A DNA stretch of 64,000 bases from Natrinema marinum (GTDB lineage: Archaea; Halobacteriota; Halobacteria; Halobacteriales; Natrialbaceae). A program made the position numbers and the translations under genes. Under the pieces are notes generated by a model that was given only the letters and a program-made list of their open reading frames with translations, did no database searches and was not told where the DNA came from. The stretch lies in NCBI RefSeq assembly GCF_024296685.1, contig NZ_CP100763.1, positions 2,976,001-3,040,000 of the forward strand, written 5' to 3'. How positions within the stretch are numbered: position 1 is the first letter of the stretch; each line of letters starts with the position of its first letter. This document shows, piece by piece, positions 44,489 through 53,874 of this stretch.

Positions 44489-44510
44489 GGGGACCGACAA
44501 CCGGGGCACA

Positions 44511-45155
44511 ATGACAGTCGTCGCTTTCGACTTCGACGGGACGCTTTCGGACTCCGAGATGACCGTGCTGCTCGGTAGCCGCCGCGACGTTGCCGAGGAC
44601 ATGGCCGACATCACCGAGCGCGCGATGAACGACGAGATCGGCTACGCCGAGAGTCTGCGCAAACGCGCGGCCCTCCTCGAGGGGCTCCCGGAGTCCGAGG
44701 CCGAGGCCGCCTTCGACGAGGTCGTCCTTCGGGAGGGGGCCGCCGACCTCATCGAGGAACTGAACGCGGCCGGTGTCACGACCGCCATCCTCACGGGCGG
44801 CTTCGAACGCGGCGTCGCGGCTGCCTTAGAGCGCGAGGGCGTCGCCGTCGACCATATCGTCTCGAATCGGCTCCCGATGCGGGGCGGCGAACTCACCGGC
44901 GCGGTCGAGGGACCGCTGATCGAGGGGACCAAAGACGACGCGCTCGAGGACCTCGCCGACGACGTGGGCGTCGATCTCGCGGACACCGTCGCGGTCGGCG
45001 ACGGAGCCAACGACCTGCCGATGCTCGAGGTCGCCGGACTGGCGGTCGGCTTCGAACCCAAGCCAGCGGTCGAACCCCACTGTGATGTCGTCGTCTCGTC
45101 GATGGCCGAGGCCCGTGAGGTGCTGCTCGAGGAGTCCGTCCTCACCGAGCCCTGA
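44511..45155 (+). CDS. serB: Phosphoserine phosphatase (HAD-IB)
   Basis: The 214-residue enzyme removes phosphate from phosphoserine, the last step of serine synthesis begun by serA. Motif I is DFDGTL (Asp7, Asp9). Motif II is in AILTGGF, motif III has Lys in EGTKDDALED, and motif IV is GDGANDLPML. A helical cap lies between motifs I and II. The length suits HAD-IB. serA is nearby on the opposite strand. Other HAD-IB phosphatases are possible, but the context favours SerB. Confidence 0.88.
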   Translation: MTVVAFDFDGTLSDSEMTVLLGSRRDVAEDMADITERAMNDEIGYAESLRKRAALLEGLPESEAEAAFDEVVLREGAADLIEELNAAGVTTAILTGGFERGVAAALEREGVAVDHIVSNRLPMRGGELTGAVEGPLIEGTKDDALEDLADDVGVDLADTVAVGDGANDLPMLEVAGLAVGFEPKPAVEPHCDVVVSSMAEAREVLLEESVLTEP

Positions 45156-45310
45156 TCGACTCGAGTAACAGCGTCTTAGCGCCCGTAATCGCGTATTAGT
45201 TCCCTCTCGCGACCTCGGTTACCGTTGGTACGCTCGCTGTACGCCTCTTCGATCTCTCTAGTCCGAGCGGGTGATTGTCGGGACCAACGAGCTATTTCCA
45301 GACCAATGAG

Positions 45311-45320
45311 GTTATTAACT
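45311..45320 (+). promoter_or_regulatory. TATA element for the gene starting at 45343
   Basis: GTTATTAACT lies 23-32 nt upstream of the ATG at 45343. Confidence 0.55.
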
Positions 45321-45342
45321 CGAGGACGAGTAAGTAGTTAGT

Positions 45343-45720
45343 ATGATGTGGCAAGACCTCGTATTCACGCTCGGAAGCGGCCTCTCGATCGCGTTTCTCG
45401 CGCCGACGCTTCGCGACGCCAGCGCGCGGGTCCCGCTGGGCACGAGCCTGCCCTCGATGGGGATCGGGTTCGTCTACGCGACGACGTTCTTCACGCTCGG
45501 CATGACGTTCTCCGCCGTCGGCGCATTCGCCGCCGGGACGATGTGGTCGTTGATCGCCCTGTTTCGCTCGCCACGGGGCGTCTCGATGAAGTTACTCGCT
45601 CGCGAAAACCTCGTGCTGTTCGTCGCCGACCTCGAGTACTGGATCGATCGCCGGCGCTCCGACCGTCCGTATGCAGACCACTACGTCTCGTTCGAGCACG
45701 GCCACGAACAGCAGTACTGA
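45343..45720 (+). CDS. Membrane protein of unknown function
   Basis: The 125-residue protein has two hydrophobic segments (LVFTLGSGLSIAFLAPTL and the long GIGFVYATTFFTLGMTFSAVGAFAAG) and a soluble C-terminus with a charged end (DRRRSDRPYADHYVSFEHGHEQQY). ATG codons at 45343 and 45346 are adjacent; either may be used. No family is recognised. The TATA element supports leaderless expression. The 169 bp that follow to the convergent membrane protein gene show nothing recognisable. Confidence 0.6.
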   Translation: MMWQDLVFTLGSGLSIAFLAPTLRDASARVPLGTSLPSMGIGFVYATTFFTLGMTFSAVGAFAAGTMWSLIALFRSPRGVSMKLLARENLVLFVADLEYWIDRRRSDRPYADHYVSFEHGHEQQY

Positions 45721-45889
45721 AGCCCACCCGTATCCGTCCGAAGTCGACCAGTATCTCGTTTTTCAGTTTGCTTGTGCTTCGACTGTCAGCACTGCCGATC
45801 GTGGGAGCGGCTGCAGCCGCCGTCACAGCGAGAAAAATACGTCGTCCCGCAGGCTATTCCACGAACGGGACAACCGGTTGGCTCAGCCG

Positions 45890-46669
45890 TTACTGAACCT
45901 TCGCCATCACGGTCTCGAGTGCGTCTCGAGGCTGCGTGAGCAGGCCGCCGACGGCACCGAGGACTGCCGGAACGATGATTCCGGCGAAAAGGATCGCGTC
46001 GGTGGTCGACGGACCGAACGTGACGTTAGAACTGACCGAGTCTCCCGCATCGTTGAGGTAGTCTCCGGCTGTGAGTCCGAGTACATCGGACTGTTCGGAA
46101 CCGATGAGATCCACGACGGTCGGCACCTCTGAGTACGTTTGCGTCATTACGAACGCAGCGAGCACAGCGAACACGACGTATGGGAGGGCGACAGTAGCAC
46201 CGGCCTTGACCGCATCGACGGCGTCGTCAGCGTCGGTGTATTTGGCGACTGCGTAGCCGGCGGCGACGACGCCGCCGACCGTCACGAGGAACAGAAATAG
46301 CGTCGATAGCGTGAACGACCCGCCCATGAACGCGGCGGCGTGATTCGGAGCGTCGCTGAGCGTTGCAGTTTCGCCATCCGCCTGAAATCCCGTTCCGAAC
46401 ACGCTGAGATAACTCCAACCTGCAGCCTTCCACGAGGCGACCATTTCTGTGACAACGACTGAGTCCCCTACCTGCCTGGCGGTCGGGCTGGAGCGGGCCG
46501 TCGTAATCATCGTCAGAAACAGGTGCGTGAGATACGTGGCGACCACTGCGATGGCCCCGAATACTGCCCCCTGTTTGATCGGCAGTTCCGTTCCGTCGTC
46601 CCGCGGAATCCGCTGTTGTTCTATCGATTCGTCCTCCTCTTCGTATTCCAGTTGCTTCCCGTCTGACAT
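45890..46669 (-). CDS. Multi-span membrane protein with acidic N-terminus (DUF7978-like)
   Basis: The 259-residue protein has an acidic N-terminus (EYEEEDESIEQQ), then LPIKQGAVFGAIAVVATYL and further helices near 110-140, 160-185 and 230-250. It contains a long extracellular-looking loop (about 60-100) with GDSVVVTEMVASWKAAGWSYLSVFG. Its layout parallels the gene at 43706-44389. I chose the ATG at 46669, two codons after an upstream ATG at 46675, because of the strong TATA element 22-34 nt away. Codon use is slightly less GC-biased than the neighbours and the flanks are AT-rich. Function is unknown. Confidence 0.6.
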   Translation of the reverse strand: MSDGKQLEYEEEDESIEQQRIPRDDGTELPIKQGAVFGAIAVVATYLTHLFLTMITTARSSPTARQVGDSVVVTEMVASWKAAGWSYLSVFGTGFQADGETATLSDAPNHAAAFMGGSFTLSTLFLFLVTVGGVVAAGYAVAKYTDADDAVDAVKAGATVALPYVVFAVLAAFVMTQTYSEVPTVVDLIGSEQSDVLGLTAGDYLNDAGDSVSSNVTFGPSTTDAILFAGIIVPAVLGAVGGLLTQPRDALETVMAKVQ

Positions 46670-46690
46670 CACCAATACATCAGACAGTGG

Positions 46691-46703
46691 AATATTATAA
46701 TTT
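46691..46703 (-). promoter_or_regulatory. Strong TATA region for the membrane protein at 45890-46669
   Basis: AATATTATAATTT is among the most AT-rich stretches of the window. On the minus strand it is centred 28 nt upstream of the ATG at 46669. Confidence 0.6.
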
Positions 46704-46807
46704 ACGGCACTGTTCTATCACACACCGATTAAATTCCTCACTCTGAGCGCACTGAGTGGGCGTTCTCGACCCAACTATAACTATAAGAAATTCGTTTCGA
46801 CAACCGA

Positions 46808-48016
46808 TCACTCAGAAAAGAGGCTCGTGTGGACCGGGGCGAACTCTCCCGTCTCCTCCGTTCCCTCCGTGGCGGTGTCGGTGATCGCACGACCGGCGAG
46901 CCCCTCCGCGAGCAGTTCGGAGAGCGGCGGGCCGACCTTCTCGGGTTCGACGAGGAAGGCGTCGTGGCCGTGGTCGGATTCGACGACGTGGTGGGCGACG
47001 TCGACGCCCGCCTCGCGGCAGGCCTCGGCCAGTGCTTCGGACTGTTCGACGGTGAAGTGCCAGTCGCCGGTAAACGAGAGCAAGAGGAGTTCACCCTCGA
47101 AGGCAGCCATCGCGTCGGCGTCGGACTCGTAGCCCGCCGAGAGGTCGAAATCGTCCATCGCGCGGGTCATGTAGAGGTAGCTGTTGGCGTCGAACCGATC
47201 GGTGAACTTGTCGGCTTGATAGTCGAGGTAGGACTCGACCTCCCGGTAGGGGAAGAAGGCGGCCGCGGGGTCCGGCGGCTCCTCGCGGACGGCCTCCCGA
47301 CCCGCGGACCGGCGGCCGAACTTGCGCCCCATCGAGGCCTTCGAGAGGTACATGATGTGGCCGATCTGGCGCGCTCGAGCCAGCCCCGCTTCGGGTTCTT
47401 CGCCGCCGTAGTAGTGGCCGCCGTTCCAGTTCGGATCGCTCGTGATCGCCCGTCGGGCGACGGTATCGAGCGCGAGACACTGCGCATCGAGTCGGGCGGC
47501 GGTGGCGACCGCTCCCGCCCGCTCCACGTCGTCGGGGTAGCGGCGCAACCAATCGAGGACGTTCATCCCGCCGACGCTGCCGCCGACGACGGCGTGGACT
47601 CGTCCGACGCCGAGTTCGTCCAGCAGTTTGCGCTGGGCGCGGGTCCAGTCGCCGACGGTGACCGGCGGGAAGTCGGTGCCGTAGGGCTCGCCCGTCTCGG
47701 GGTTCTCGCTGGCGGGGCCGGTCGTCCCGTAGCACGAACCAGGCGCGTTCGCGCAGACGACGAAGTACTCGCTCGTGTCGATCGCCTTCCCGGGGCCGAC
47801 CACGTCGCCCCACCAGGCCCGGGCCTGGCCCGCCGTCTCGCCGCCCGCGTCCGGCCGGCGGGCGACGTGGGCGCTGCCGGTCAGCGCGTGACAGACGAGC
47901 ACCGCGTTGTCACCGGTAAAGTCGCCGTAGGTCTCGTAGGCCACCTCGAGGCTCGGAATCGACTCCCCGGATTCGAACTGGAACTCGCCGAGGTTGACCG
48001 TCTCCTTCGTCGTCAC
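46808..48016 (-). CDS. metX: Homoserine O-acetyltransferase
   Basis: The 402-residue alpha/beta-hydrolase acetylates homoserine with acetyl-CoA. The nucleophile is Ser147 in [12 protein letters not shown]. The other triad members are the Asp in SFTGDWHF and the His in [21 protein letters not shown] forms the oxyanion region. A polar C-terminal extension of about 25 residues after [10 protein letters not shown] is variable. The start is GTG at 48016, which overlaps the stop of metY by four bases (GTGA), so the two genes are translationally coupled. The product feeds the metY enzyme encoded just upstream. Confidence 0.93.
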   Translation of the reverse strand: MTTKETVNLGEFQFESGESIPSLEVAYETYGDFTGDNAVLVCHALTGSAHVARRPDAGGETAGQARAWWGDVVGPGKAIDTSEYFVVCANAPGSCYGTTGPASENPETGEPYGTDFPPVTVGDWTRAQRKLLDELGVGRVHAVVGGSVGGMNVLDWLRRYPDDVERAGAVATAARLDAQCLALDTVARRAITSDPNWNGGHYYGGEEPEAGLARARQIGHIMYLSKASMGRKFGRRSAGREAVREEPPDPAAAFFPYREVESYLDYQADKFTDRFDANSYLYMTRAMDDFDLSAGYESDADAMAAFEGELLLLSFTGDWHFTVEQSEALAEACREAGVDVAHHVVESDHGHDAFLVEPEKVGPPLSELLAEGLAGRAITDTATEGTEETGEFAPVHTSLFSE

Positions 48017-49359
48017 GACTGATCACCCTCCCCTCGACAGGCCCGCGTCGCCACCTCGATCGCCCCCTCGAGATCCGCCAGGATGTCTTCGGGGTCCTCG
48101 ATCCCGACCGACATCCGGGTCAGGTCGGCGGTGACGCCCGCTTCCTCGCGCTCTTCGGGCGTGAGCTGACCGTGGGTCGTGCTCGCCGGATGAATGACGA
48201 GCGTCTTCGCGTCGCCGATGTTCGCGAGGAACTGGGCGACCTCGACGTTCTCGCAGAAGGCTTTGCCCGCTTCGAACCCTTCCTCGAGCCCGAACGCGAC
48301 CATGCCGCCGTAGTCCTCGAGGTACCGGTTCGCGTTGTCGTGGGTCGGATGATCCTCGAGTCCCGGATGCGTGACCCACGCCACGTCCTCGTGGTCGTCG
48401 AGGAACTCCGCGACGATCTGGGCGTTCTCGCAGTGTTTCTCGACGCGCAGGGGCAGCGACTCGAGGCCCTGCAAGGTCTGCCAGGCGTCGAACGGCGACT
48501 GCTGGTTCCCCAGACTCCGGAGCGAGCGGAATCTGGCCGTCGCGGCGAAGGGCGCCTCGGGGAAGTCCCGCGAGAAGTCCACGTCGTGGTAGGCGTGGTT
48601 CTGGCCCTCGATCTCGTCGTAGCCGTGCTCGCCCCAGGGGAACGAGCCGCCGTCGACGAGGACGCCGCCGACGGTCGTCCCCGAGCCGTGGAGCCACTTG
48701 GTCGTCGACTCCCAGACGACGTCGGCCCCGTGCTCGAGCGGGCGACACAGCGCCGGCGTCGCAAAGGTGTTGTCCACGACAAGCGGGATGCCGTTGTCGT
48801 GGGCGATCTCGGCGACGCGCTCGAAATCGGGCGTCACGAGCGACGGATTGCCGATCGTCTCGACGTGGACGAAGGCGGTGTCCTCGTCGATCGCCGCCTC
48901 GTAGGCGTCGTACTCGAGCGTGGGGACGAACCGCGGTTCGATGTCCCGCCGGGTCGCGGTCTTCGAGAAGTAGGCCGTCGTGCCGCCGTAGGTGTCGGTC
49001 GAGCAGACGACGTTGTCGCCGGCCTCGGCGAGGATCAGCGTCGCCGAATCGAGTGCGGCCATACCGCTGCCGGTCGCGACCGCGCCGGCCCCGCCCTCGA
49101 GGGAAGCGAGTCGGTCCTCGAGCGTCGTCACGGTGGGGTTGGCGATGCGAGAGTAGATGTAGCCGTCGTCCTCGAGAGCGTAGCGGGCGGCGGCCGTGTC
49201 GGCATCCTCGAAGACGTAGGAGGTCGTCTGGTAGATCGGCGGTGCCATCGCGCCGGTCGCCGGATCGGGGGACTGGCCGGCGTGGACGCTGCGCGTCCCG
49301 AAGCCGCGCTCGCCACGCTCACCACCAGCGTCGGTCCCGTCGCTCGCGTCGTCGCTCAT
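48013..49359 (-). CDS. metY: O-acetylhomoserine sulfhydrylase (aminocarboxypropyltransferase)
   Basis: The 448-residue PLP enzyme of the Cys/Met metabolism family replaces the acetyl group of O-acetylhomoserine with sulfide or methanethiol. The PLP lysine is Lys221 in [27 protein letters not shown] and [17 protein letters not shown] are family motifs. The first 18 residues are an acidic leader. It is the first gene of a two-gene operon with metX. A perfect 12-bp palindrome lies between its probable TATA element and the start codon. Confidence 0.9.
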   Translation of the reverse strand: MSDDASDGTDAGGERGERGFGTRSVHAGQSPDPATGAMAPPIYQTTSYVFEDADTAAARYALEDDGYIYSRIANPTVTTLEDRLASLEGGAGAVATGSGMAALDSATLILAEAGDNVVCSTDTYGGTTAYFSKTATRRDIEPRFVPTLEYDAYEAAIDEDTAFVHVETIGNPSLVTPDFERVAEIAHDNGIPLVVDNTFATPALCRPLEHGADVVWESTTKWLHGSGTTVGGVLVDGGSFPWGEHGYDEIEGQNHAYHDVDFSRDFPEAPFAATARFRSLRSLGNQQSPFDAWQTLQGLESLPLRVEKHCENAQIVAEFLDDHEDVAWVTHPGLEDHPTHDNANRYLEDYGGMVAFGLEEGFEAGKAFCENVEVAQFLANIGDAKTLVIHPASTTHGQLTPEEREEAGVTADLTRMSVGIEDPEDILADLEGAIEVATRACRGEGDQS

Positions 49360-49363
49360 GTTT

Positions 49364-49375
49364 AGTATGCATACT
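49364..49375. promoter_or_regulatory. Palindrome AGTATGCATACT before metY, candidate operator
   Basis: A perfect 12-bp palindrome begins four bases upstream of the metY ATG. CATATG (49386-49391) lies 27-32 nt upstream and may be the TATA element. A repressor bound here would block transcription start. Confidence 0.45.
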
Positions 49376-49521
49376 CCCCCACGTTCATATGCGTCTCAGT
49401 AACGGCAAATACGGCAGGCTAGAGAACGTCACGCATGAATTAGCCGTTCAGCCGTCCCATGCCGCTGACCGCTTCGCTTGCAGGCTCAACTCCTATTGGC
49501 AGACGGCGCGCCCGTCTTCGT

Positions 49522-49860
49522 GTGCAGACAGTTTTCCACCTCATCGCCGACGATCCGGCCCAGCAACAGACCGCGCTCGCGATCGCCGAGAACCTCACAC
49601 AGGATGACTCCGTCGAGATCGACGACATCGCGATCGTCGCCCAAGCCGATGGCATCGAACCGCTGACGGCCGGCGGGGACGGCAGCGACACGGTCGAGTC
49701 ACTGCTCGAGACGGGCATCGACGTCAAGGCCTGCAGCAACACGCTCGATTTGAAAGACCTCGCAGAGTCGGATCTCGTCGAGGGCGTCGAGACCGTTCCC
49801 TCCGGCGGCGGCGAACTCACGCGGCTGCAAAACGAGGGGTACGCCTACATCCGTCCGTAG
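49522..49860 (+). CDS. DsrE-family protein
   Basis: The 112-residue protein starts with GTG (MQTVFHLIADDP). It contains the DsrE/DsrF fold pattern, DIAIVAQADGIEPLT then a loop and VKACSNTLDLKDL, where the Cys (CSNT) is the position of the sulfur-carrier or active cysteine. Family members handle sulfur trafficking or bind small ligands. An ATG at 49459 would add 21 residues, mostly polar and basic, that do not belong to the fold. It is divergent from metY-metX, which use sulfide, but a functional link is only suggestive. Confidence 0.8.
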   Translation: MQTVFHLIADDPAQQQTALAIAENLTQDDSVEIDDIAIVAQADGIEPLTAGGDGSDTVESLLETGIDVKACSNTLDLKDLAESDLVEGVETVPSGGGELTRLQNEGYAYIRP

Positions 49861-49876
49861 CCGCGGGCGCGAACAC

Positions 49877-50530
49877 CTAGTGCTCGAGCGATTCGAGCAT
49901 CGTCCGAACTGCCCCGGACTCGCTCTCGAGGCCCGCGACCTGCGGGTAGACCGCGACGCAGACCACGAAGTCCTCGCCGTGGGCGACGGGCTCGCTGAGC
50001 TGCAAGTAGACGTCGAGGGAGGTCCCGGCTGAAGTCAGCCGAGCGCGCCCCTCGTATCGGGCGAGCGTCGTGTCGCTTCCGAGAATCGAGATCGATTCCT
50101 CGTCGACGGGCCGGACGTTCTCGAGTCGGTCGTACCGGTTCTGGATCAGCGCGACGAGCTCGTCCGTCGAGTACTCGCCGACCGGATTGAACGTCTTCCC
50201 GAGAAACGAGATCTGCGGCGTGGTCAGGACGGCGACGACCGCCCCCTGCACGCGTCGCAGGCCCAGCGCGTCGAGCGAAATCGCACGGTCGTACTCGGCG
50301 TACCAGTTTTCGACCTCGATCGTGCGTTCGATCCCGAAGCGGCCGACGGTCCGTTCGATAGTGACCGTCTCCACGGTGTGTTCGTCGTAGCCGGTTTCGT
50401 CTAACGACGCCTGCGAGACGGTCGCTTGCGTCGACGAGAGCGTGTCGCTGAGAAAGCCGGTACAGCCGGCGGTGAGCACTGCTCCAGCGGTCGCTCCCGT
50501 CGCGAGGAGACGCCGACGTGAGACTGTCAT
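49877..50530 (-). CDS. DUF6517-type Tat lipoprotein
   Basis: The 217-residue protein has a twin-arginine signal (SRRRLLATGATAGAVLTAGC) with a lipobox LTAGC and Cys23 as the likely lipid-modified residue. The mature part is beta-rich with Ser and Thr, and contains DEHTVETVTIERTVGRFGIERTI and RVQGAVVAVLTTPQISFLG. The family name DUF6517 is from memory. The protein is exported folded and anchored to the outer face of the membrane. Its role is unknown. It converges with the DsrE gene; stops are 16 bp apart. Confidence 0.75.
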   Translation of the reverse strand: MTVSRRRLLATGATAGAVLTAGCTGFLSDTLSSTQATVSQASLDETGYDEHTVETVTIERTVGRFGIERTIEVENWYAEYDRAISLDALGLRRVQGAVVAVLTTPQISFLGKTFNPVGEYSTDELVALIQNRYDRLENVRPVDEESISILGSDTTLARYEGRARLTSAGTSLDVYLQLSEPVAHGEDFVVCVAVYPQVAGLESESGAVRTMLESLEH

Positions 50531-50635
50531 CGAGAACTACTGGTCGGTCGCGGACGAAAACGCATCGGTTTCCCCCGGCCGAGGTAGCGGTCTCGAGTTC
50601 GGTGACTCGGCGACCGGCCGCCGGTCGAGACGAAC

Positions 50636-50644
50636 GATTTCATA
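50636..50644 (+). promoter_or_regulatory. TATA element for the MFS transporter gene
   Basis: GATTTCATA lies 25-33 nt upstream of the GTG at 50669 and supports that start. Confidence 0.45.
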
Positions 50645-50668
50645 GTACCCGAGCGCCAAGGGGCGCTC

Positions 50669-51901
50669 GTGCACTCGAGTGACCGCGATCGCGCCGTGCT
50701 CGCCGGCCTCGTCTTCGCGGTGTTGTTCTCGCAGGTGCTGCTCTATCCGGGCGTCGCGACGCTCGTGGAGACGCTGGGTGCCGACGCGGCGACATCGGCG
50801 TTCGCGGCGACGGCATTGGACGCGAGTATGTGGTTTCTGGTCGCCGAGTTCGCCGCCTACGTCGCGTTCGTCGGCCTCTGGGGCCTCGCGAGCGACGCGA
50901 CCGGCCGTCGTCGGCCGTTCATCGTGGCCGGCGCGCTGGCCGGTGCCCTCGGCTACGCCGCCCTTGCCGCCGTCCCCGCCGTCGGCTCGCTCCCCTTCGA
51001 GGCCGTCCTCCTCCTGCGGGTCTTTCAGGGCGCGACGACGATCGGCGCGTTTTCCCTGACGATGACCATGCTGATGGACTTAGAGGGCGGCCACGGGCGG
51101 AACATGGGCGCGGCCGGCATCGCCATCGGGCTCGGTGCCGCCCTGGGCGCGCCCGTCGGCGGCCAACTGACGGAACTCTCCCCCGTCGCACCGCTTGCCG
51201 TCGCGGCCGGCCTGCTCGTCTGCGTGGGCGCGCTCGTCTCCCTCGTCGACGACCGCACGCCCGACGAGCGCCGGACGGCCAGCGCGCTGCTCGAGGGTGT
51301 CCGCCGGCGGCCGACGCTGTCGATTCCCTACGCCTTCGGCTTCGTCGACCGACTCACGGCGGGGTTTTTCGCGCTGGTGGGCACCCTCTACTTCCAGTCG
51401 GCGTTCGGCCTCGACGCCGGGGCGACCGGGCTCATGCTGGCGTGCTTTTTCGCGCCGTTCGCCCTCCTACAGTACCCGATGGGTGCCCTGTCGGACCGAA
51501 TCGGGCGGACGATCCCGATCGTCGTCGGCTCGGTCTGCTACGGCGTCGGGATTCTGGCCGTCGGGGCCGCGCCGTCGGTCCCGACCGCCGCGGCGGCGAT
51601 GGTCAGCGTCGGCATCCTCGGCGCGCTGGTCGCCCCCGCGACGATGGCCCTCGTGACCGATCTCGCCGATAAAAACGAGCGCGGGATCGCCATGGCCGGC
51701 TTCAACCTCGCCGGCAGCCTCGGCTTCCTCGGCGGCTTCCTCCTCGGCGGCACCGTCGCCAGCAGCTACGGCTACGGCGCGGCCTTTCTCGTCGTCGGCG
51801 GCCTCGAGGTCGCTATCGCCGTCGTCACCGTGCCCGTATTCTTGCGACTCTCGATAACGCGGGCCGACCGATTTCGGACGAGCGATCGCGGTGATGCGTG
51901 A
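50669..51901 (+). CDS. MFS transporter
   Basis: The 410-residue protein has twelve predicted membrane helices in two halves. The loop 2-3 signature is GLASDATGRRRPF and the corresponding loop in the second half is GALSDRIGRTIPI. It starts with GTG. The substrate is not evident; such carriers often export drugs or sugars. The central loop is short and basic (DDRTPDERRTASALLEGVRRRP). It is divergent from the DUF6517 lipoprotein gene. Confidence 0.88.
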   Translation: MHSSDRDRAVLAGLVFAVLFSQVLLYPGVATLVETLGADAATSAFAATALDASMWFLVAEFAAYVAFVGLWGLASDATGRRRPFIVAGALAGALGYAALAAVPAVGSLPFEAVLLLRVFQGATTIGAFSLTMTMLMDLEGGHGRNMGAAGIAIGLGAALGAPVGGQLTELSPVAPLAVAAGLLVCVGALVSLVDDRTPDERRTASALLEGVRRRPTLSIPYAFGFVDRLTAGFFALVGTLYFQSAFGLDAGATGLMLACFFAPFALLQYPMGALSDRIGRTIPIVVGSVCYGVGILAVGAAPSVPTAAAAMVSVGILGALVAPATMALVTDLADKNERGIAMAGFNLAGSLGFLGGFLLGGTVASSYGYGAAFLVVGGLEVAIAVVTVPVFLRLSITRADRFRTSDRGDA

Positions 51902-51993
51902 CTCGAGCGAGACCGAATACCGACTCATCGTTGAATCGGACAATCTTTCGTTGTGGTATGGATTCACATAACATTGTAGGGTGAGAAGGTATC

Positions 51994-52003
51994 AATTTTT
52001 ATG
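51994..52003 (+). promoter_or_regulatory. TATA element for the halocyanin gene
   Basis: AATTTTTATG lies 23-32 nt upstream of the ATG at 52026. It is a strong match and fixes the start. Confidence 0.65.
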
Positions 52004-52025
52004 TTCAGGGGCCCAACCCCCGGTG

Positions 52026-52511
52026 ATGGCACGAGACAAGGCAGTTTCACGGCGAACGGCACTGAAGCTCACGGGTGCGGCCGCGTCGACGGCGCTCGTC
52101 GCCGGCTGTAGTGGTGGTAGCGACGACGGTAACGGGAACGGGAACGGTAACGGCAACGGGAACGGCGGCGGCGCCGTCTCGATCGAGTCCGGCGCCGATA
52201 TCCGATTCAAAGCGGACAGCCTGAAGTGGGTCGGTAAATCCCCGTCGGGAATCGAGGGTCAGGAGAACCCGACGATCACGCTCACCGAGGGCGAAACCTA
52301 CACGATCGGCTGGGACGAGGGCGACGGTCAGGGCCACAACTTCGCGATCTACGACGACAGCGAATCCGTCGTCGGCGAGTACCAGACGGAGCAGGTCTCC
52401 GAGCCCGGCGACGGCCAGATCCTCGAGATCGAGGCCTCAAGCGATATGGCCGAATACGTCTGTGAGCCCCACTACGGCGCGGGCATGAAAGGCTCCATCA
52501 ACGTCGAGTAA
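52026..52511 (+). CDS. Halocyanin-like blue copper lipoprotein
   Basis: The 161-residue protein has a Tat signal (SRRTALKLTG) and lipobox LVAGC with Cys28 as the lipid site. A flexible linker of Gly-Asn repeats (about residues 34-48) leads to a cupredoxin domain. The copper ligands are His104 (GHNF), Cys146, His149 and Met154 (YVCEPHYGAGM). It is a mobile electron carrier at the outer membrane face, likely linking quinol oxidation to a terminal oxidase. It is transcribed as a single gene. The upstream alternative start at 51981 is ruled out by the TATA element. Confidence 0.93.
   Translation: MARDKAVSRRTALKLTGAAASTALVAGCSGGSDDGNGNGNGNGNGNGGGAVSIESGADIRFKADSLKWVGKSPSGIEGQENPTITLTEGETYTIGWDEGDGQGHNFAIYDDSESVVGEYQTEQVSEPGDGQILEIEASSDMAEYVCEPHYGAGMKGSINVE
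52131..52164 (+). repeat. Gly-Asn codon repeat in the halocyanin linker
   Basis: Tandem GGN-AAC codon pairs (GGT/GGG/GGC with AAC) encode the Gly-Asn linker after the lipobox. The third positions vary, so this is a protein-level spacer and not a simple DNA satellite. Confidence 0.7.
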
Positions 52512-52761
52512 CGCCGCTCCCGTTCAGTTTCTCTCGTTTCGAATCGCTACGTACTGGCGATTCGTATCGCCACCTTCGGAGCGCCGCAAGTTGGGTTCCA
52601 GTAGTCGACCGAAACTACCGCGGGCCAACCGCCCCCGTCGAGATCCGGCCGACAGCGGTGTGCGAGCGGCTCTGGCCCGCTCGGCGGCCACGTTGCTCCC
52701 GTACGGCATCAAAAGTACCATACCGTCCCGCGACGCAGTACGTCGTACTCAGGTGATTTGC

Positions 52762-53874
52762 GTGACCGACAAACGCGAATATAAAGACGACTATCCCGAC
52801 AAGACGCTGTACATTCCGGGCCCGACCGAGGTGCGCGAGGACGTGATCGAGGCGATGTGCGAGCCGATGTTCGGCCACCGGATGGACCGGATGACCGACC
52901 TCTATACGACCATCGTCGAGGACACGAAGGAGTTCCTCGGCACCGACAACGAGGTCATCATCCTCACGGCCTCGGGCACGGAGTTCTGGGAGGCCTCGAC
53001 GCTCAACCTCGTCGACGAGAACATCCTCGTCCCGACCTGCGGGAGCTTCAGCGAGCGACACGCCAACGTCGCCGAACGGCTCGGCAAGAACGTCGACCGA
53101 CTCGAGTACGAGTGGGGCGAGGCGATCAAGCCCGAAGACATCCGCGCGGAACTGGAGGACGACGACACCGACTACGACGTCGTCGCGACGGTGATGAACG
53201 AGAGCTCGACCGGCGTCCGCAACCCCATCGAGGAGATCGGCGACGTCGTCGCCGAGTATCCGGACACGTACTTCGTCGTCGACGCCGTCTCCGCGCTCGG
53301 CGGGGACTACGTCGACATCGACGAGCACAACATCGACGTCATCTTCGCCTCCACGCAGAAGGCCTTCGCGATGCCCCCCGGACTGGCGGTCTGCGTGGTC
53401 AGCGACGAAGCCTACGACCGCGAAGTCGAGAAGGACTCCGCGTCGTGGTACGGCGGCTTCCAGCGCTCGCTCGACTACTACGACCGGAAGGGCCAGACTC
53501 ACTCGACGCCCGCCATCCCAGTCATGCTCGCGTATCGACAACAGATGAAACACATGCTCGAGGAAGGTCACGACGGTCGGGACGAGCGCCACCGCGAGAT
53601 GGCCGAGTACACCCGCGAGTGGGCCCGCGAGCACTTTGCGATGTTCCCCGAGGAGGGCTACGAGTCCCAGACGGTGGCCTGCATCGAGAACACGCAGGGG
53701 ATCGATGTCGCGGAGACGATCGCGACCGTCGACGAGGAGTACGACATGGTCTTCTCGAACGGTTACGGCTCCCAACTCGGCGAGAAAACGTTCCGCATCG
53801 GTCACATGGGCGAACACGACCTCGAGTCGATCAAAGAGCTAACCGACGCCATCGAAGACGTCGCTGGACTGTAA
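52762..53874 (+). CDS. Alanine-glyoxylate/serine-pyruvate-type aminotransferase
   Basis: The 370-residue PLP enzyme of class V starts with GTG (MTDKREYKDDYPDKTLYIPGPTEV). The PLP lysine is Lys200 in ASTQKAFAMPPGL. PGPTEV, GHRMDRMTDLY and MNESSTGVRNP are typical. Substrates in the family include alanine plus glyoxylate, serine plus pyruvate or glyoxylate, and ureidoglycine. Serine or glycine metabolism would fit a genome with serA and serB, but the exact pair is unknown. Codons upstream of 52762 are Arg-rich and not part of the family. The 250 bp before the start (52512-52761) show no other gene. Confidence 0.88.
   Translation: MTDKREYKDDYPDKTLYIPGPTEVREDVIEAMCEPMFGHRMDRMTDLYTTIVEDTKEFLGTDNEVIILTASGTEFWEASTLNLVDENILVPTCGSFSERHANVAERLGKNVDRLEYEWGEAIKPEDIRAELEDDDTDYDVVATVMNESSTGVRNPIEEIGDVVAEYPDTYFVVDAVSALGGDYVDIDEHNIDVIFASTQKAFAMPPGLAVCVVSDEAYDREVEKDSASWYGGFQRSLDYYDRKGQTHSTPAIPVMLAYRQQMKHMLEEGHDGRDERHREMAEYTREWAREHFAMFPEEGYESQTVACIENTQGIDVAETIATVDEEYDMVFSNGYGSQLGEKTFRIGHMGEHDLESIKELTDAIEDVAGL

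Noticed and set aside
46829-48022. Long open frame opposite metX
   Set aside because: The metX triad and GTGA coupling to metY are firm; the opposite frame has no motif.
52131-52164. Tandem repeat considered as a CRISPR-like or satellite array
   Set aside because: It lies inside the halocyanin gene and encodes a Gly-Asn linker with varied third positions; there are no spacers.
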